NCBI GenBank assembly: GCA_963082975.1
Contig: OY720345.1
Span: 8,458,491 to 8,522,490 of the forward strand
Length of the DNA stretch: 64,000 nt
DNA from: Labia minor
Taxonomy: Eukaryota; Arthropoda; Insecta; Dermaptera; Spongiphoridae
Direction of reading: 5' to 3'
Shown here: in pieces, positions 33,318-45,560 of the stretch
Layout: each line of letters opens with the position of its first letter
How positions within the stretch are numbered: the first letter of the stretch is position 1
Position numbers and translations under genes: made by a program
Notes under the pieces: model-generated
Told to the model about the DNA's origin: nothing
Seen by the model: only the letters and a program-made list of their open reading frames with translations
Databases searched by the model: none

Positions 33318-34015
33318 CGATAGACAATACCTTTACTTAAAAAAAAATAAATCTTTGAAAAGTAAAAAAAAGTAATGGATTTTTTGCGAAATAAAGATTA
33401 GATAAAAAAAGTAAATACAAACAATTGCCAACAAATCTTTTTAGTTCTCATAGTATTAGTATTTATGAAAGTTTTTCTATATTTATAGGTATAATCGTCC
33501 ATATTTTAAGGAATTTTTAAAGTTTTCAAACTAAATAAAAAATACCATTAAACTTAATTATAATAGTTTTTTTTTTTGATTAAGTTAATTTTTTCTTTTG
33601 TTTGTAAATTAATATTTTCCAATAATTGTTATATGATAAAATATTGGATAATATATTGAAGTGTTATTTTGGGTCAGTAAGGGGAAAAAGAATAAAATAA
33701 AATTTTATAAAAAATTAGTTGAACATTTTATTTTAATTCGTATGTGTGTAATGGTATAACAAAAGGGTTTGAAGGACTAATGTAGGGTGTAATGGCAGCA
33801 CTTTTGGAAGAGGGAATCCAGCTTCAGGCTGAAGTTCTTGAGATATTGAGGAGGTTAGAGAAACCAAAGAAGATCCCGTAACTCGAACAGGTGGATTCTT
33901 GCACGGGAGATGCGGGGTTCCAACAAATCCCAGCTGATGGTCGGCAGTGTTGTCTTGACTTCTCTGTGGAGGAACTCTTTCTCTCTTCGGATGTTGGTTT
34001 TTTCTTTTCTTCTAT
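33318..34015. other. AT-rich DNA, then a GC islet
   Basis: 33780-34015 is GC-richer and may be internal sequence belonging to the possible LTR at 34016. The frame on the minus strand (33824-34030) shows no known domain. Confidence 0.3.
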
Positions 34016-34251
34016 ATGTTGGACGAACACGCTGTTTATTTGAGTTTTTTTTTTTTTTTATTTAATTTTTTTTTTTTAAATAACCTCTCTCTTTGCAATC
34101 ACTTTTCTAAGTCCTCTTGCTCAACCTTTCGCTCCGACCGGCTGCTCTCCTCCCTCCACATAACTTTTATGGTTCTCCAGGCTCTCAGCCAATCGGGTGT
34201 TCTAATTCGGCTCCGAGTCGGGAAGGATTTGATTCTTGACCCTGGCTTAAC
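34016..34251 (-). repeat. Possible solo LTR
   Basis: The 236-bp block starts TGTTGGACGAACACG and ends GGCTTAACA, so it has TG...CA type ends. On the minus strand an AATAAA lies shortly before the end. No second LTR, primer-binding site or target duplication is visible, so this is only a suggestion. Confidence 0.25.
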
Positions 34252-34684
34252 AGGACTTCGTTGGAATTTTGATTTTTTTTGGGTTTCATATTAATTTAAC
34301 CAATTCTAGAGAATATCCTAATTTTTATTTCATTTCACAGGAAATTCTCTAGAAATAAAATTCTCCAGAATCGATACCATTAAAATTTCATTACAATATA
34401 TTTATTAGCTATATTATTGTATGCGAAAGTTGTGAAATTATATGATTAATCAAAAATAAAGCTTGATATCAAAAAAAACTTTAGCCCCATCCAACTCTCA
34501 CATTAATTTTTTCATTTAAGAGAACCTATTAGCTCTCTTACTACTATTACTACTACTACTACTACTACTAATGTATTATAATAAAAATGTTTATTTTGTT
34601 GTAAAATTGTTAAAAATTTACTCTATTAAAATTATCATAGTTCTATGTGTTAAACTTTATTAATATACTTAAACTCCATCAAAA

Positions 34685-34715
<31 letters not shown>

Positions 34716-36000
34716 AAAATAAATAGGGGTCTATTAAGTGAGAAGAAAGTATAAAACTTGATTGGGAAACCCTGAATTACAGCTTAATTATTTACTCAAG
34801 ACGAAACCTATTCTTTTCAAGAAATTCTCTTAATAACTTACATAATAACTTTTATTTAACCCCTACACCTACAATATTCCTAGAATGTTAATAATTATGT
34901 AAAAAAAAAAAAATTATTTGTTTAAAATTTCTTGATATTTTTTTTTCCGTTTTAAGATTCTTGGATATTTCTCTAATTACAGGTGAAATGAATAAAGGAA
35001 AAAAAAAATCCGATATAGATGTAATGAAGTAGAATTTAATCAGATGGATTTTGGCAAAGCTCTGTTTCGGATTTCATCCCCAACTGTGTGTGAATAATAA
35101 TTAAATACTCGTTAGTCTTAATCGTATTTCACTTTCTCTACTCTCTACTCTCTCTTTTTAAGAATAAATTGATTTAAAACATTATTAATCCATTGGCAAC
35201 CAAACAAATTCATCAGAAATATTAATTAGATAATAAATTAAATTGTCAGAGAAGACAAAAAAAAAATACTTAAGTTAAAAATTTAACTTGTATTTATTCA
35301 AAATGTATTTATTTACATTTTTATTAATATATCATTTTATTTTCATTTTGATGTTTTTCTAATGTCTAAAACCTTGTCTAAACGTTTTTGTATTATTTTT
35401 CTACTATAATCGATATACCTATATTCAACTACTTCTTATCAAACTAATCGAAAAGTCATTTAAACAGGGAGCAAGTATCTAATCTGTCTGCCAGTTTAAT
35501 AATTCTTGACTTTGATCCACAAATTAACTTATATATTAAAAAGTTGAAAAATCGATTTAGACCATATCTGTTTTTGTTTGTCTTATATCTTATTGAACAA
35601 AATAAATTTATTAATTGTTATTTACTTTATCAAAATAATTAATAGATAACTACCAAATATATAGAGGGAGGAAGAGGGAAAAAGAAAGAGATAATATACT
35701 AACAGAATATGTTATAATAGATGAATAAAAGAATACAACCGATTAATTATGAATCTATAACATCCAAATATTCACTAACAATAAAACCTTTATATATTTA
35801 ATAGTTTGGTGAATACAGCGAAGATTGATAAGGGAAGATGTAAAGTTGAAAACAATCAGAACAAAAATCATATATTAAATTAAAGAATTTAAAATTATAA
35901 TGGGTATCGTTAGGCATTAGAAAAAGGTCATTAATTATAAAAGAAAGTTATGTATTTGATATTATAAGTTAAATCAGATTTAATATTTAATTAGCAATTG
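34252..36000. other. AT-rich intergenic DNA
   Basis: Contains (ACT)n at 34548-34569, (AATA)n at 34684-34718 and GA-rich stretches. No gene was found. Confidence 0.5.
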
Positions 36001-36300
36001 TATAAGGGTCGACCACTTTGCTGTTATTGATAATTTAGATAGTTCGGTGCACATAGAGTTAGATTCACGTGAGTATTCTTCGGATTATTTATTCCAGGTA
36101 TCTAATAACCCCTCTTCCATGGGCTTGCAACTTCTTCGTTGGCCTATTCGATCTTTGGATAAGAATGATTTTACTACCTTCTTGTACATCCAGGGGAAAA
36201 CTCTTCCCCCCCTCCGAAGTAGCCATTGGCTTCCTTTCCACTAATTCACCCTTATCTTGCACACACGTGCCAATATAAAGAAACATGTCATGTAATTTAT
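36001..36300 (+). other. GC-richer segment with open frames, unidentified
   Basis: One plus frame is open from about 36008 to 36241 (SREYSSDYLFQVSNN, QLLRWPIRSLDKNDF). It contains CAGGTATCT, which could act as a donor splice site. A second plus frame and a minus frame are also open here, so the evidence for coding is weak. Confidence 0.25.
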
Positions 36301-36750
36301 TATTATTCAAAAGTTTAATTCACACATGACAATAGTTTCTCTTCTTCACACGAGAACCTTTCTTTATATTGATCACAGGACTTTGTCCCAAAACGTGAGG
36401 ATGTCACTATTTGTATAAATGTTTATTTATAGCATTATAATGCTAATTTCCCTATTGAAGGGCATATCTCTTACAATATATAAATTAAATTTAAAAAATA
36501 TAATTAATAAGTTAATTGATTCTTTAATAAAAGATGTTAAGACCATTAAAAAAATCTGCATTAAGAAATTATATATATACCTACATACGAATATTTATCC
36601 ATAAATCTCATCATAATATTATTTCCTGTTTTCTTTTCTTAACCATAAAGCATATTTTTAATATAAAAAATTTAAATTAGTTTTTTTTTACGTTATGTCA
36701 TAATCACACCCTTTCTTTCGCAGTATTTAAATAAGTTTTTTTTTTATTTT

Positions 36751-36781
<31 letters not shown>

Positions 36782-37140
36782 CTGTTTCCTAAGGAAATTA
36801 CTGTTGTCAATCAAGAAGGATTGTCAAGAGAATCGGTTGATTAAACATGAAAATGAGACAGAGAGCTGATCGTGCATAATCTCTTTTATTAATACTATTT
36901 ACCTAACCTTAGGGCTTGGGGAGGTGAGAGTACAGAACAAGGTGATAGTAAAAGGGAAGTGGAAGTAGAGATTGATTCAAATCACAATCTGATATTTGCA
37001 ATCACGTTTCTTTAATAAATAAAATTTAAAATATTATCTGTTTTGTATATTATTTATTTAAAATGCATGTAACTACCTATAAATAGCATATTAAGCATTT
37101 TGAAATTTAAAAGAATTATTAAAACCTGAAATTTAGTATC
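36301..37140. other. AT-rich DNA
   Basis: Includes an A-run of about 26 at 36757-36780. No gene was found. Confidence 0.5.
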
Positions 37141-37147
37141 AAATATT

Positions 37148-37206
37148 TACAACGTTTCGTCGATTCCTTTGAAGCCATTTTCAAGAGAGTTCTGAAAATG
37201 AAATTT
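37148..37206 (-). repeat. Penelope-type hammerhead-like motif
   Basis: On the minus strand, CTTGAAAATGGCTTC is followed by GGAATCGACGAAACGTTG. The arrangement resembles that at 12320 and the Penelope-type hammerhead, with a degenerate first box. Confidence 0.45.
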
Positions 37207-37513
37207 CTAGATGATTGGTCTATGCCTGTGTGACTAATTGTTAGTGATGGTATTTTGGGTTGAATTGATGGGAATTTTAAAAGTACCAAATAGTCTTTGC
37301 ACTTGCACTATTTCTGACTCTATCAACTATGGAATTGACAACATCAACTAAGACTCTTTGTCTTATAGAATAAAATAAAATATTCATTCTCACACAGAAT
37401 TATTTTGAAAATGGGCTCCTAAATGTCAGCTTTCAAAATTTATTAACCCCCCAACGTAGCAAAAAAAACCCCCCTGAATTATGAACAAAACTATTCATTA
37501 TAGTGGTCTAAAA

Positions 37514-37737
37514 CAGTGGTATCCCAAGTTCGTCATATGAATATAACAATTGAACAATTTCATTACGATTTTATAGTAGAATTAAATTTTATTTTTAACA
37601 TTTTATTGCAAATACACTAAAACTAAACAAATATGATTAAATTACAGAATAATTGTATATTATTAAACATTCATAAGTTTTTAAAAACTCATTTTGGGTT
37701 AGATAAAATCAGCTTGGGGGTCGTACTTTGACATCTA
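37514..37737. mobile_element. hAT-like MITE, weak ends
   Basis: CAGTGGTATCCCAAGTTCG on the left and, inverted, TAGATGTCAAAGTACGACC on the right. Flanks GTCTAAAA and TTCTAAAT agree at six of eight bases. Confidence 0.45.
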
Positions 37738-38214
37738 TTCTAAATATTAAATAATTGATTAAAATATAAATTTGTGTAATAAATTTAAATTTTATAATTC
37801 TTGTTTCGAATTCAATTTACAAATAATAAATTGCTTAATTATTATTATTTTCTGTACTGCCTAGAACTATTCAAGCGAGAAACAAAAAAAATTTTTCGAA
37901 TAAAATAACAAAATCTTCTCCCTTCTTCTTCTTAGATTCTGATTAATAAAAGTTCAACGGCTGAGTGGACAACAGATGGTAAAAGATTTTCAAAATAAAA
38001 AAAAAAAAAAAATCTCATAGTTTTATAAAATCTTTTGTTCTTAAATCTATTTTAACAATCTATAGCTAATATTACCTGTTATTAATGAATTATGGCTTAT
38101 TTGAGAAACATCAAGACATCAACACATACAAAAGAATAAAATGATTAATCAATATTTTCAAAACTTTCTGTCAATGTGTGATGTAATAAATTTATAAATT
38201 GAATGAATTTCATT

Positions 38215-38262
38215 TCAAATTGCTTTCACCATACTCTCCAGATCTGGCCCTTAAACTTCATC
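38215..38262 (+). pseudogene. Minimal mariner fragment
   Basis: Encodes LLSPYSPDLAL, the core of the mariner HPPYSPDLAP signature. Nothing else of the transposase can be read. Confidence 0.5.
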
Positions 38263-39580
38263 AAGATAAGAAAGTCTATTTTAAAAACATAGGTAATTCG
38301 TTTTATTAAAAAAAAAGTCACTAATAAATTAGATTGAATTGATAAATTGAATACATAATATTTTATATTGAGGGTTGATTTCTAGTATATATGCTAAAGA
38401 TAGATATTTAAATTTTTTTTTATCATAGTTTATTCTAAAATATATTATTAGTACATACATTATATTAATTGTATCTTTTAATAAAAGTTAAAAGCAATAT
38501 TATGTTAAACTCTTTCTCTCTCACTCTCTCTCTAATCACAATTTTAAATAAACATTTCAACGATGATAATAATACGATAATTATAATAATAATAATAAAC
38601 ATTAATAATATTAGTTTTTATTTTATTTTTAATGAATAAATAAATATTATGAGAAAATATTTTATTTAAAAAAAAAAAAATAAATAAAATATATAATTCA
38701 ATTTTTTAAAATTCTCATATATATTGTAAAAAAAAAATAAAAATCAATTTATTTAATGAAATTGTATCTTGTATTGAATGAAATGAAAAGGAGACCGACT
38801 ACCTATCAAATCATGTATGTATTTGTAGCTATATACAGTATATACCTACAATATACATACATACACACACATACATATATATATATATATAACAATAAAT
38901 TTATCATTTCAAAATTATCTTTTACCTAAAATATACACACATAATATATGTATATATATTGACATATAACGACATGTGTATGGAAATCATTTCCATAAAT
39001 GTTCATTTTGATTTAATATTGACACACATTAATGCTTTCTAACAATGTCCACTTGATAAATAGACAACGATTTGCAATGATTTTACTAATATAAGTGAAA
39101 TCATTCAATAATTCAAATGAAATTTCATTATAAACAAATACAACTATGCATACTACTATGGAATTTTACAATTTTGTTCTCTTTTACATATATACACCAT
39201 ACCTATCCTAATATACATATATAATAATAAAAATTAATTGTAATTATTTATTATTGAATTATTATATAATTATATTATATTAACCCCGGTAAAAACATAA
39301 CAACATTTGAAGTTTTTTTTTTGTTTTTTTTTTTTTGAATATTCATATTTTAATTCAATATTACTATAATATAATTTTTATAAGCATTTATTCTTCTCTA
39401 TTTTTAATGAATATTTTAAAAATATTTATAATTAAATTTTATCTAGATTTTAATATATAATCAAATATTATTATAATTTTTCTTTAATATACAGGAAAAA
39501 ATTACTCAAATTTAATTTATTACTTTTATATTTTCTTAATATTTTTTTAAAAAATTTTAAAAATTTTAAAGAATCTAAGA
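38263..39580. other. AT-rich DNA with microsatellites
   Basis: (TA)/(CATA) tracts near 38855-38890, AT runs and no exon. Confidence 0.5.
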
Positions 39581-39684
39581 AACAACGTGACATATTCAAG
39601 AGCGTCATCTATAAATGACCAAACTGTAAAAGTACTTTTCTTTCTCAATGAAGGTTCCAGGCTTCAGGAATTTCAAAAATTGAT

Positions 39685-39806
39685 CATTTGTACTATTTCT
39701 TTTTCATTTTGGTCCTTCTGCCTTCTGCACCTCTCTGTACCTTTGATAAACTCTATAAATAGTCGAAATATTAATGCGAAAACGAAAACTACTAACACCT
39801 TCGACT
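39685..39806 (-). pseudogene. Tc1/mariner-like N-terminal HTH fragment
   Basis: The minus frame reads NISTIYRVYQRYREVQKAEG, similar to the helix-turn-helix of Tc1-type transposases (S.STVYRV..RYRETG). The sequence continues down to about 39590 with a stop. The assignment rests on one short motif. Confidence 0.4.
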
Positions 39807-39810
39807 AAAG

Positions 39811-40230
39811 CAGTGGTTCTCAAACTAATGGGATCATTCAGGGGGTCCGCGCAAGGTTTAACACGTCCCCGCCGGCATGTACCACCGGTGGCTCATACCG
39901 CCACATAAAATAAATAGACAAATTATGGAGCCGGCGGGAACGTATTAATAAAACAAATAAATTGTGACACATTCTTATTAATATGGAAATAAAATCAATA
40001 AAACAATGAATAATGAATTTTTAGCAATTTTTACGCGCTAAGCAAAATCTAAATTGTAAATAAGTGCATAAAATAGAAGAAGTAAGGTAGCATCCGAAAA
40101 CCACACTTGAATCAAACGAACGATTATGGTTTCTCTTTCTTTCGAGCGTGGATTGTCACTCATCAGTAGGGAGGGTTTTTTTTACTATGAAAGGGGGTCC
40201 GTGAGCCAAAAAAAAGTGTGGGAAACACTG
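39811..40230. mobile_element. hAT-type MITE, CAGTGGTTCTCAAAC end
   Basis: The left end CAGTGGTTCTCAAAC is paired with inverted CAGTGTTTCCCACAC, with GGGGGTCCG blocks inside each end. Flanks GACTAAAG and AACTAAAA agree at six of eight bases. 420 bp, non-coding. Confidence 0.75.
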
Positions 40231-40467
40231 AACTAAAATGATTATAATTCAGTATAAAAAATAATTTTAAATAAAAATTGGAAATTAATGAATGACTAAC
40301 TAGAACGTTGTATCATTTAATAAATATTGAATTAATGAAATAATGAAATTGGAGTAAATTTTTTTCCGATAAATGTATTTATATTAAGAAAATATTATGA
40401 AATAACAATAAATCTAGATTACAAATTTGTTTGTAGATTTATATGTTAAAAAATTAATATTTTAGAA

Positions 40468-40726
40468 CAGCGGTTCTCAACCTGGGGGGCGCAAGCACAT
40501 TCTAGGGGGGGGGGGGGAGACAAACTTTTGAAAATTTTGTTGTAAACAAAAAAAAAAAAAGTTAAGATGATTTTGTAGCCAAACTTTTCCAACATTTCCG
40601 ATTTTTTTTCAATTTTCTTCAAAATGGTCCTAGAAAAAAAAAAGTCAAATTATTTTGCGATACTCTGAAAGAGGGGGGGCGTGACCTCTAAGGTGGACGC
40701 AGAGCCTGAAAGGTTGAGAACCTCTT
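40468..40726. mobile_element. hAT-type MITE with TTTTAGAA target duplication
   Basis: Ends CAGCGGTTCTCAACC and (inverted) AAGAGGTTCTCAACC. A perfect 8-bp repeat TTTTAGAA flanks it (40460-40467 and 40727-40734). It contains GTTAAGATGATTTTG and GTCAAATTATTTTGCGA, two forms of the shared module. 259 bp. Confidence 0.85.
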
Positions 40727-40734
40727 TTTTAGAA

Positions 40735-41420
40735 TAAAAAAATATTAATAATCACAATATTCATCTTAACCAAAAATGGTTTTTATATTGTCCAGTTGGA
40801 AAAAAAGAGAGATTATTAGAAAAAAGGATAGAAATGACAAAAATTCATAAAACGAAAAACAAATTTAATTAATTTCAATTGTGCATTAATATATAAACAA
40901 AAGGAGAGTGAGATTTATTATTTATATTTATTAATTAATTTAAATACATTTTAATATTATTCATTTGATTTGCATTAGTAAAATGAGTTGAGATCCTTGA
41001 GTATTTTTATTCTTCCTCGCTACCAATTCTTCAATTTTTTTTTTAATATATATTAATTACATTTAAAATTAAAATAATAAAAACATGTCTTAATTATAAA
41101 AATTCATATACATTATAAAAATTCATCAACAAAATAAAATAGGTTTTAATTTAATTAATTATTTATTTATTTATTTCAAGTTAAATTCATATAATAATTT
41201 TTTTTTTTATATTTTATTTAGTTTCTTGCTATTTAATCAAATTTTTAATAACAAATATTAATAAATAAAAATTACTCTAGATATAAAAATAAATATAATT
41301 TTAAAGAAAGAAAATCTATTTTAGTAGAAATAAATAAATAAATTTTAATTTTAATTATATATATATATAAATTCAATGGAAATGTATTTATACAAATATA
41401 TATCTAATATTTATTTGATT
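40735..41420. other. AT-rich 3' flank of the SIAH-like gene
   Basis: Contains many AATAAA-like polyadenylation signals on the minus strand, so none can be singled out. No other feature. Confidence 0.45.
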
Positions 41421-42321
41421 TTATAATTCTAAATAAATTTGTTGTTTCTCTAAATGCATTGGATAATCTAAACAATCTATTTTTAAAATAAAATGTGGCG
41501 ATTGTATATTTGTTAAATTATTGTTACTAATTTCAAGATAATTTTCATTTTTAAAAATTTCTGGATCATTTAATTTATATATTTTTCCTTGATATGATCT
41601 TTTTATAAAAATACAATTACCTTGGAATGTCAATTTATATATAAAATTTTTATATAACGGTTCTGTTGAATTAATCATTGATATCCAAAATAAATAACGA
41701 TTATTGTTATCCAATTTATATTGAAAAAAAAGTAAAATTTCATCATTAATTTGATTTACTTGAAAACAGGTTAAAAAATCAGAAGCAAGTTTGATATAAA
41801 TTTTTGTATTATTTGTTGTTTTAAACATTGAGGTATGCATTTCATATGAGCAATGCCCATGAATATCTAATAAATGCTGTTTGGTATTACATGCTAAATC
41901 TAAAAGCTTCCCACAATCTTTAATTGGACATTGGAATTTTTGAAAATTACATATAATATTATGTCGCTCCACTGTATCAATGGTTAATAATTCTTTACAA
42001 CCTGCTGATTTATATCGACATGGAAAAGTCATTTGTGATAGAATATCTTCAAATGCAAGACATCGCATATTTGTTAATCCTGTATGACATTGTGGACATT
42101 CACTTAAAAAGATCCAGCAATTTTTGCAAAGATGATGGCCCATATGACATAAACCAACAGGAGGTATTGGATGACACGAACATGCTGGACAATTTGTATA
42201 TTTTCTTAATTTACTCCAAACTTTCTCTTCTGCTTGTTTTTTTTTAAAGTCATTCTTTAAATGATAATAAATTAAAAAAAAATTATTATTAATTATTATT
42301 ATTTTAGATTAAATTTTTATA

Positions 42322-42361
<40 letters not shown>

Positions 42362-43445
42362 AATCTTAAAAGTTAATTTTGAAATAAAAAAAAAAAAAAA
42401 AAATTAGTTTTAAACTAATTCATTAATATTATTACTTTCAATATATTTTTATTAATTTATTTAACACTTTTACAATAAATATTTAATGATTATTTTAATT
42501 TAAATTTGTATTCTTTAAAAAATAAAATGTTTAGTTTTTTATTTATTTATTTATTTATTTATTTAACAAACAAAATATGTATTGTATTTTGTATATCAAT
42601 TATTTATATTTACCTAATATATAAATAAATATTAATTAATATCAGGGAGATACCATAGAAATAATAATAATAATAAAATAAATTATTATATAACAAATGA
42701 ATCATTTTATATATATAAGTTTCATTTGCTATTATACTTCTAAAATGTAAATTTTTATAAATTTTACTAGTATTTTTTTGTACTACTTGGGTAAGGTCCT
42801 TTATAAATATTAAAATTATTTATTATAAATATTTTATAAAAAAATAATCACCATTATATTTTATTCCTTTACGTTTTAAATGTGATAAAGAATTAATTTT
42901 TTTTTTTTAACAAATAAACATAAAAGTTTATTTATTTATTTATTTATTTGAATAAATATATTAATAAAAAGCTATAAGGGTAAAAAATAATAAATATTTA
43001 TCACGAATTAAGTAATACATATTTTGATAGATATAATCTTGTGTAATGAGTTTTTTTAAATTCATGCGATAGTTTTATTTGGATTCTTGTTTTGTTTTTA
43101 GTTATTTTTGTATTTGTATTAAATCAAACCAATATTTTTGTAAAATAGTGTTAGTAGTAATTAAATCTTTACAAAATTATATCGTAATCTATTTGAAAAT
43201 AATCTATCTATCTATCTATATAGATAGATAGATAGATAGATATAATAAGAAATTATATAGAAAAAAAGTAGCTCTAAATTGAAAATAAAACTACAACTAA
43301 TATTATCATTAACTTTTAGGATTAATTTAGATAATATTTATAATTATATATTTACATTATTTCTTTCTTCTATTTCATTTTGTATATGATTAAAAGTTAG
43401 AAGAAGACCCTCTTGATTTATTATTTCACTTAATATTGATGCCAT
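41421..43445 (-). CDS. SIAH-type (seven in absentia) RING E3 ubiquitin ligase, two exons
   Basis: Spliced CDS: exon 1 43356-43445 (30 codons, MASILSEIINQEGLLL...), then a 1,101-bp intron with GTAAAT donor and TTAAAG acceptor, then exon 2 41421-42254 (277 codons plus TAA). Both exons are in phase 0, giving 307 residues against about 280 for animal SIAH. The RING is complete: C52, C55, C66, H70, C73, C76, C83, C86, with SIAH-like LCHMGHHLCKNC and CPQC. Two SIAH zinc fingers follow (C109/C116/H128/C132 and C139/C144/H157/H162), then a weakly conserved TRAF-like substrate-binding half (NFIYKLTFQGN near 230-245). SIAH proteins bind E2 enzymes through the RING and send bound substrates to the proteasome. 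Starting exon 2 at its internal Met would cut the RING in half, so the upstream exon is needed. The divergence of the C-terminal half suggests a lineage-specific paralogue rather than the conserved single-copy gene. Splicing is inferred, not observed. Confidence 0.85.
42323..42358. repeat. (AT)n microsatellite
   Basis: Uninterrupted alternating AT in the SIAH-like intron. Confidence 0.9.
43202..43240. repeat. Palindromic TATC/GATA microsatellite
   Basis: (ATCT)n runs directly into (AGAT)n, giving a perfect self-complementary tract of about 39 bp that can extrude as a cruciform. Confidence 0.85.
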
Positions 43446-43470
43446 TTATATATATATATATATATAAATT
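43446..43470 (-). promoter_or_regulatory. TATA-like tract upstream of the SIAH-like start codon
   Basis: A (TA)n tract lies directly upstream of the ATG at 43445. It could serve as a TATA element only if the 5' untranslated region is very short. In this AT-rich context it may be chance. Confidence 0.2.
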
Positions 43471-43785
43471 TGTTTAATTATAATTTAATATGTATTAAAT
43501 ATATTCATGGAGTTATTATAGAAAATTATATTATATAGAAAAAAGAATACATGGAGATAGAAATGGTAGTTAAATTTATAGTTTAAATTTTCTAACCAAC
43601 GGACGTTCCATGAACTAAAATTATATATTTATTTTAATTTATTAAATTTAAATTATATTTATAATAACATGAAAAAAATATATCTATATATAGTAGATAT
43701 TATACCTTTTCATTTTTGATTGATTAGGATCTATTTCTTTTCATTTTATAATAAGTATTTAAGTTAAATAAATAAAACTTTAATG

Positions 43786-44097
43786 CAGTGGTTTCCAACC
43801 TTACTGTACCGGCGCCTCCCTTTTTTTAAAAAAAAATGCAACCCCCCCCCCTTAATTTTTGTAATAATCTAATTTCCTCTTTTAATAGTCGGGCACATTT
43901 CTGAAATAATATAACAACAGAGGTGGGCCATGGTTCAGAGCATAGCAAAATCATCTGACCTTTTTAGAACCATATTGAAAAAAATTGAAAATTTTCAAAA
44001 GTTTGCGGGCACTTGAATTGCCTTCGAGGGCACTTGAAATTGGTTCTAATACTCGCGCCCCCGGGTTGGGGGGGGGGGCACCGGTTGGAAAACGCTG
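43786..44097. mobile_element. hAT-type MITE, CAGTGGTTTCCAACC end
   Basis: Ends CAGTGGTTTCCAACC and (inverted) CAGCGTTTTCCAACC. Flanks CTTTAATG and AATTAATG agree at six of eight bases. The interior contains GCAAAATCATCTGACC, then TTTTTAGAACCATATTG, the full form of the shared module, and C/G-rich runs. 312 bp. Confidence 0.8.
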
Positions 44098-44099
44098 AA

Positions 44100-44900
44100 T
44101 TAATGCATTATAAAATAAAATAATTGATTTCTATCTATCTATGAAAATTTTCCAATTTTGAAAACAAAAATTATTGAAATTTCTTTTTAATATATATATA
44201 TATATATATATTAATGATTTTGAAATTACTTAATTTATTACTTGAGGCAATTTTTCAATAGGATATTTTTTTTTCTTATTTTTTTTTTTATGTTGGTATG
44301 TGTTCTAAAAGTCTGAAGAGGAAAACATTTAACAAAAAAAAAAAAAAGATCATATATTTTCCTGGAGTTTGTTTTGTTCCATCTGTTGAGAGGCAGTCGA
44401 ATAAAAAAAAAAAAAAAAGTTTTCTGACCAACAGTTTCTGAATTCAGGTGAAAACGATCATCCGTCTCGTTTATGAATAGACGGAGTGGGAATGTGCGAA
44501 AAATAGGATGAGTGTGATGAGGAGGTGGGGTGGGGATGGGGGGTGGTGAGAGGTGAAAGGGAGTGGCGATAGAAGAGGGATGAGAATAAGGGGAAGGGGA
44601 AGGGGAAGGGGCGTTGCAAATTGACCAACCCCGTCCCTGGTTACGGTGCCCGGGTCTCACCGTCATCCATCCTTTTGCCTCCGAGGACTGACAGCTGCTG
44701 GCTAAGATTAATGTTTTGCCCTTCGTTTCTAGTATATTCGTAGATATACGTGTTGGTTAGACGATACGAAAGGCATACTAGTATATCTATATATATATAC
44801 TTACATATATATATATATAAAGAATATATAGAATATATGAGATTCTTTCACCAAAGTGTGGAGTCTGAGTGTTGACTAAAGTGTGTGTGTAAATATTGAA
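44100..44900. other. AT-rich DNA and a GC islet (possible promoter)
   Basis: 44440-44760 is purine-rich (GGGGAAGG repeats), then contains CCCCGTCCCTGG and GACAGCTGCTGGC. The long minus-strand frame here is a low-complexity translation of the GGGGAAGG repeats and poly-A, not a gene. It could be a regulatory or promoter region. Confidence 0.3.
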
Positions 44901-45177
44901 AGGTTTAAAGAAAAAAAAAAAAGTAACTATGTTCTAATTCAGGTAAAATCTCCTTTGTTGAAATGTGACTCTGGCGATGGACAGTACGACTATAAACGAG
45001 GTTAATCCATAAACAAAAGCATAACGAAAACAGGAAGAGAAACATCCGACATTTCATATGCACCAATCTAATTAATATTAAAGTGAAAAATAAAAATGAT
45101 TTTATTCTACAATAATAAAAATAAAAATAAAATAAAACTTTTAATATTATCTTTACAATATATAATTTACATATCTC

Positions 45178-45560
45178 TGTAGCTCTACGGAACTCGAGAG
45201 TTTTTGGCCGCAGCAACCACATTTCTCCAAGTGTCCCTATTCTGAGCCACAACCATCCAACTTCTACCCTCTCCCATCTCTCTCAAGTGCCTTCCTACAT
45301 TGTCCATCCACCGTGTCCTTGGTCTTCCAAGCGGACGTTTTCGCCATTCTTTCCTCTCCCATTCTAGCCACGTGTCCTGTCCACCGTAGCCTTCTTGATT
45401 TTATAATTCTAACTAAATCTGGAGATGCATAGAGGTCATGCAATTCCTCGTCATGCAGTCTCTGCCATTCCCTGGTGACCTCATCTTTCTTTGGAGCAGA
45501 ATCCTATTCTCAAATACTCTAAATCTACTCTCGTCGCCTAAGGTCATAGACCATGTCTCA
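45178..45560 (-). pseudogene. Non-LTR retrotransposon C-terminal tail, copy 2
   Basis: On the minus strand, in changing frames: ESRFRVFENRIL, WQRLHDEELHDLYASPD, RIIKSRRLRWTGHVARMGE, then KRPLGRPRTRWMDNVGRHL and AQNRDTWRNVVAAAKNSRV. It belongs to the same LINE family as 16735-17104 and is better preserved, with at least two frameshifts. No upstream RT core. Confidence 0.8.

Larger units (their letters stand above)
42255..43355 (-). other. Intron of the SIAH-like gene
   Basis: Very AT-rich, with (AT)n at 42323-42358, (TTTA)n tracts at 42541-42564 and 42927-42950, and a perfect palindromic (TATC)n/(GATA)n microsatellite at 43202-43240. No nested gene or complete transposon. Confidence 0.65.

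Noticed and set aside
42020-42247. 75-codon plus-strand frame
   Set aside because: Antisense shadow of the RING and zinc-finger exon of the SIAH-like gene.
44238-44666. 142-codon minus-strand open frame
   Set aside because: Built from GGGGAAGG repeats (Pro/Ser/His-rich) and A-runs. No domain, no splice signals.
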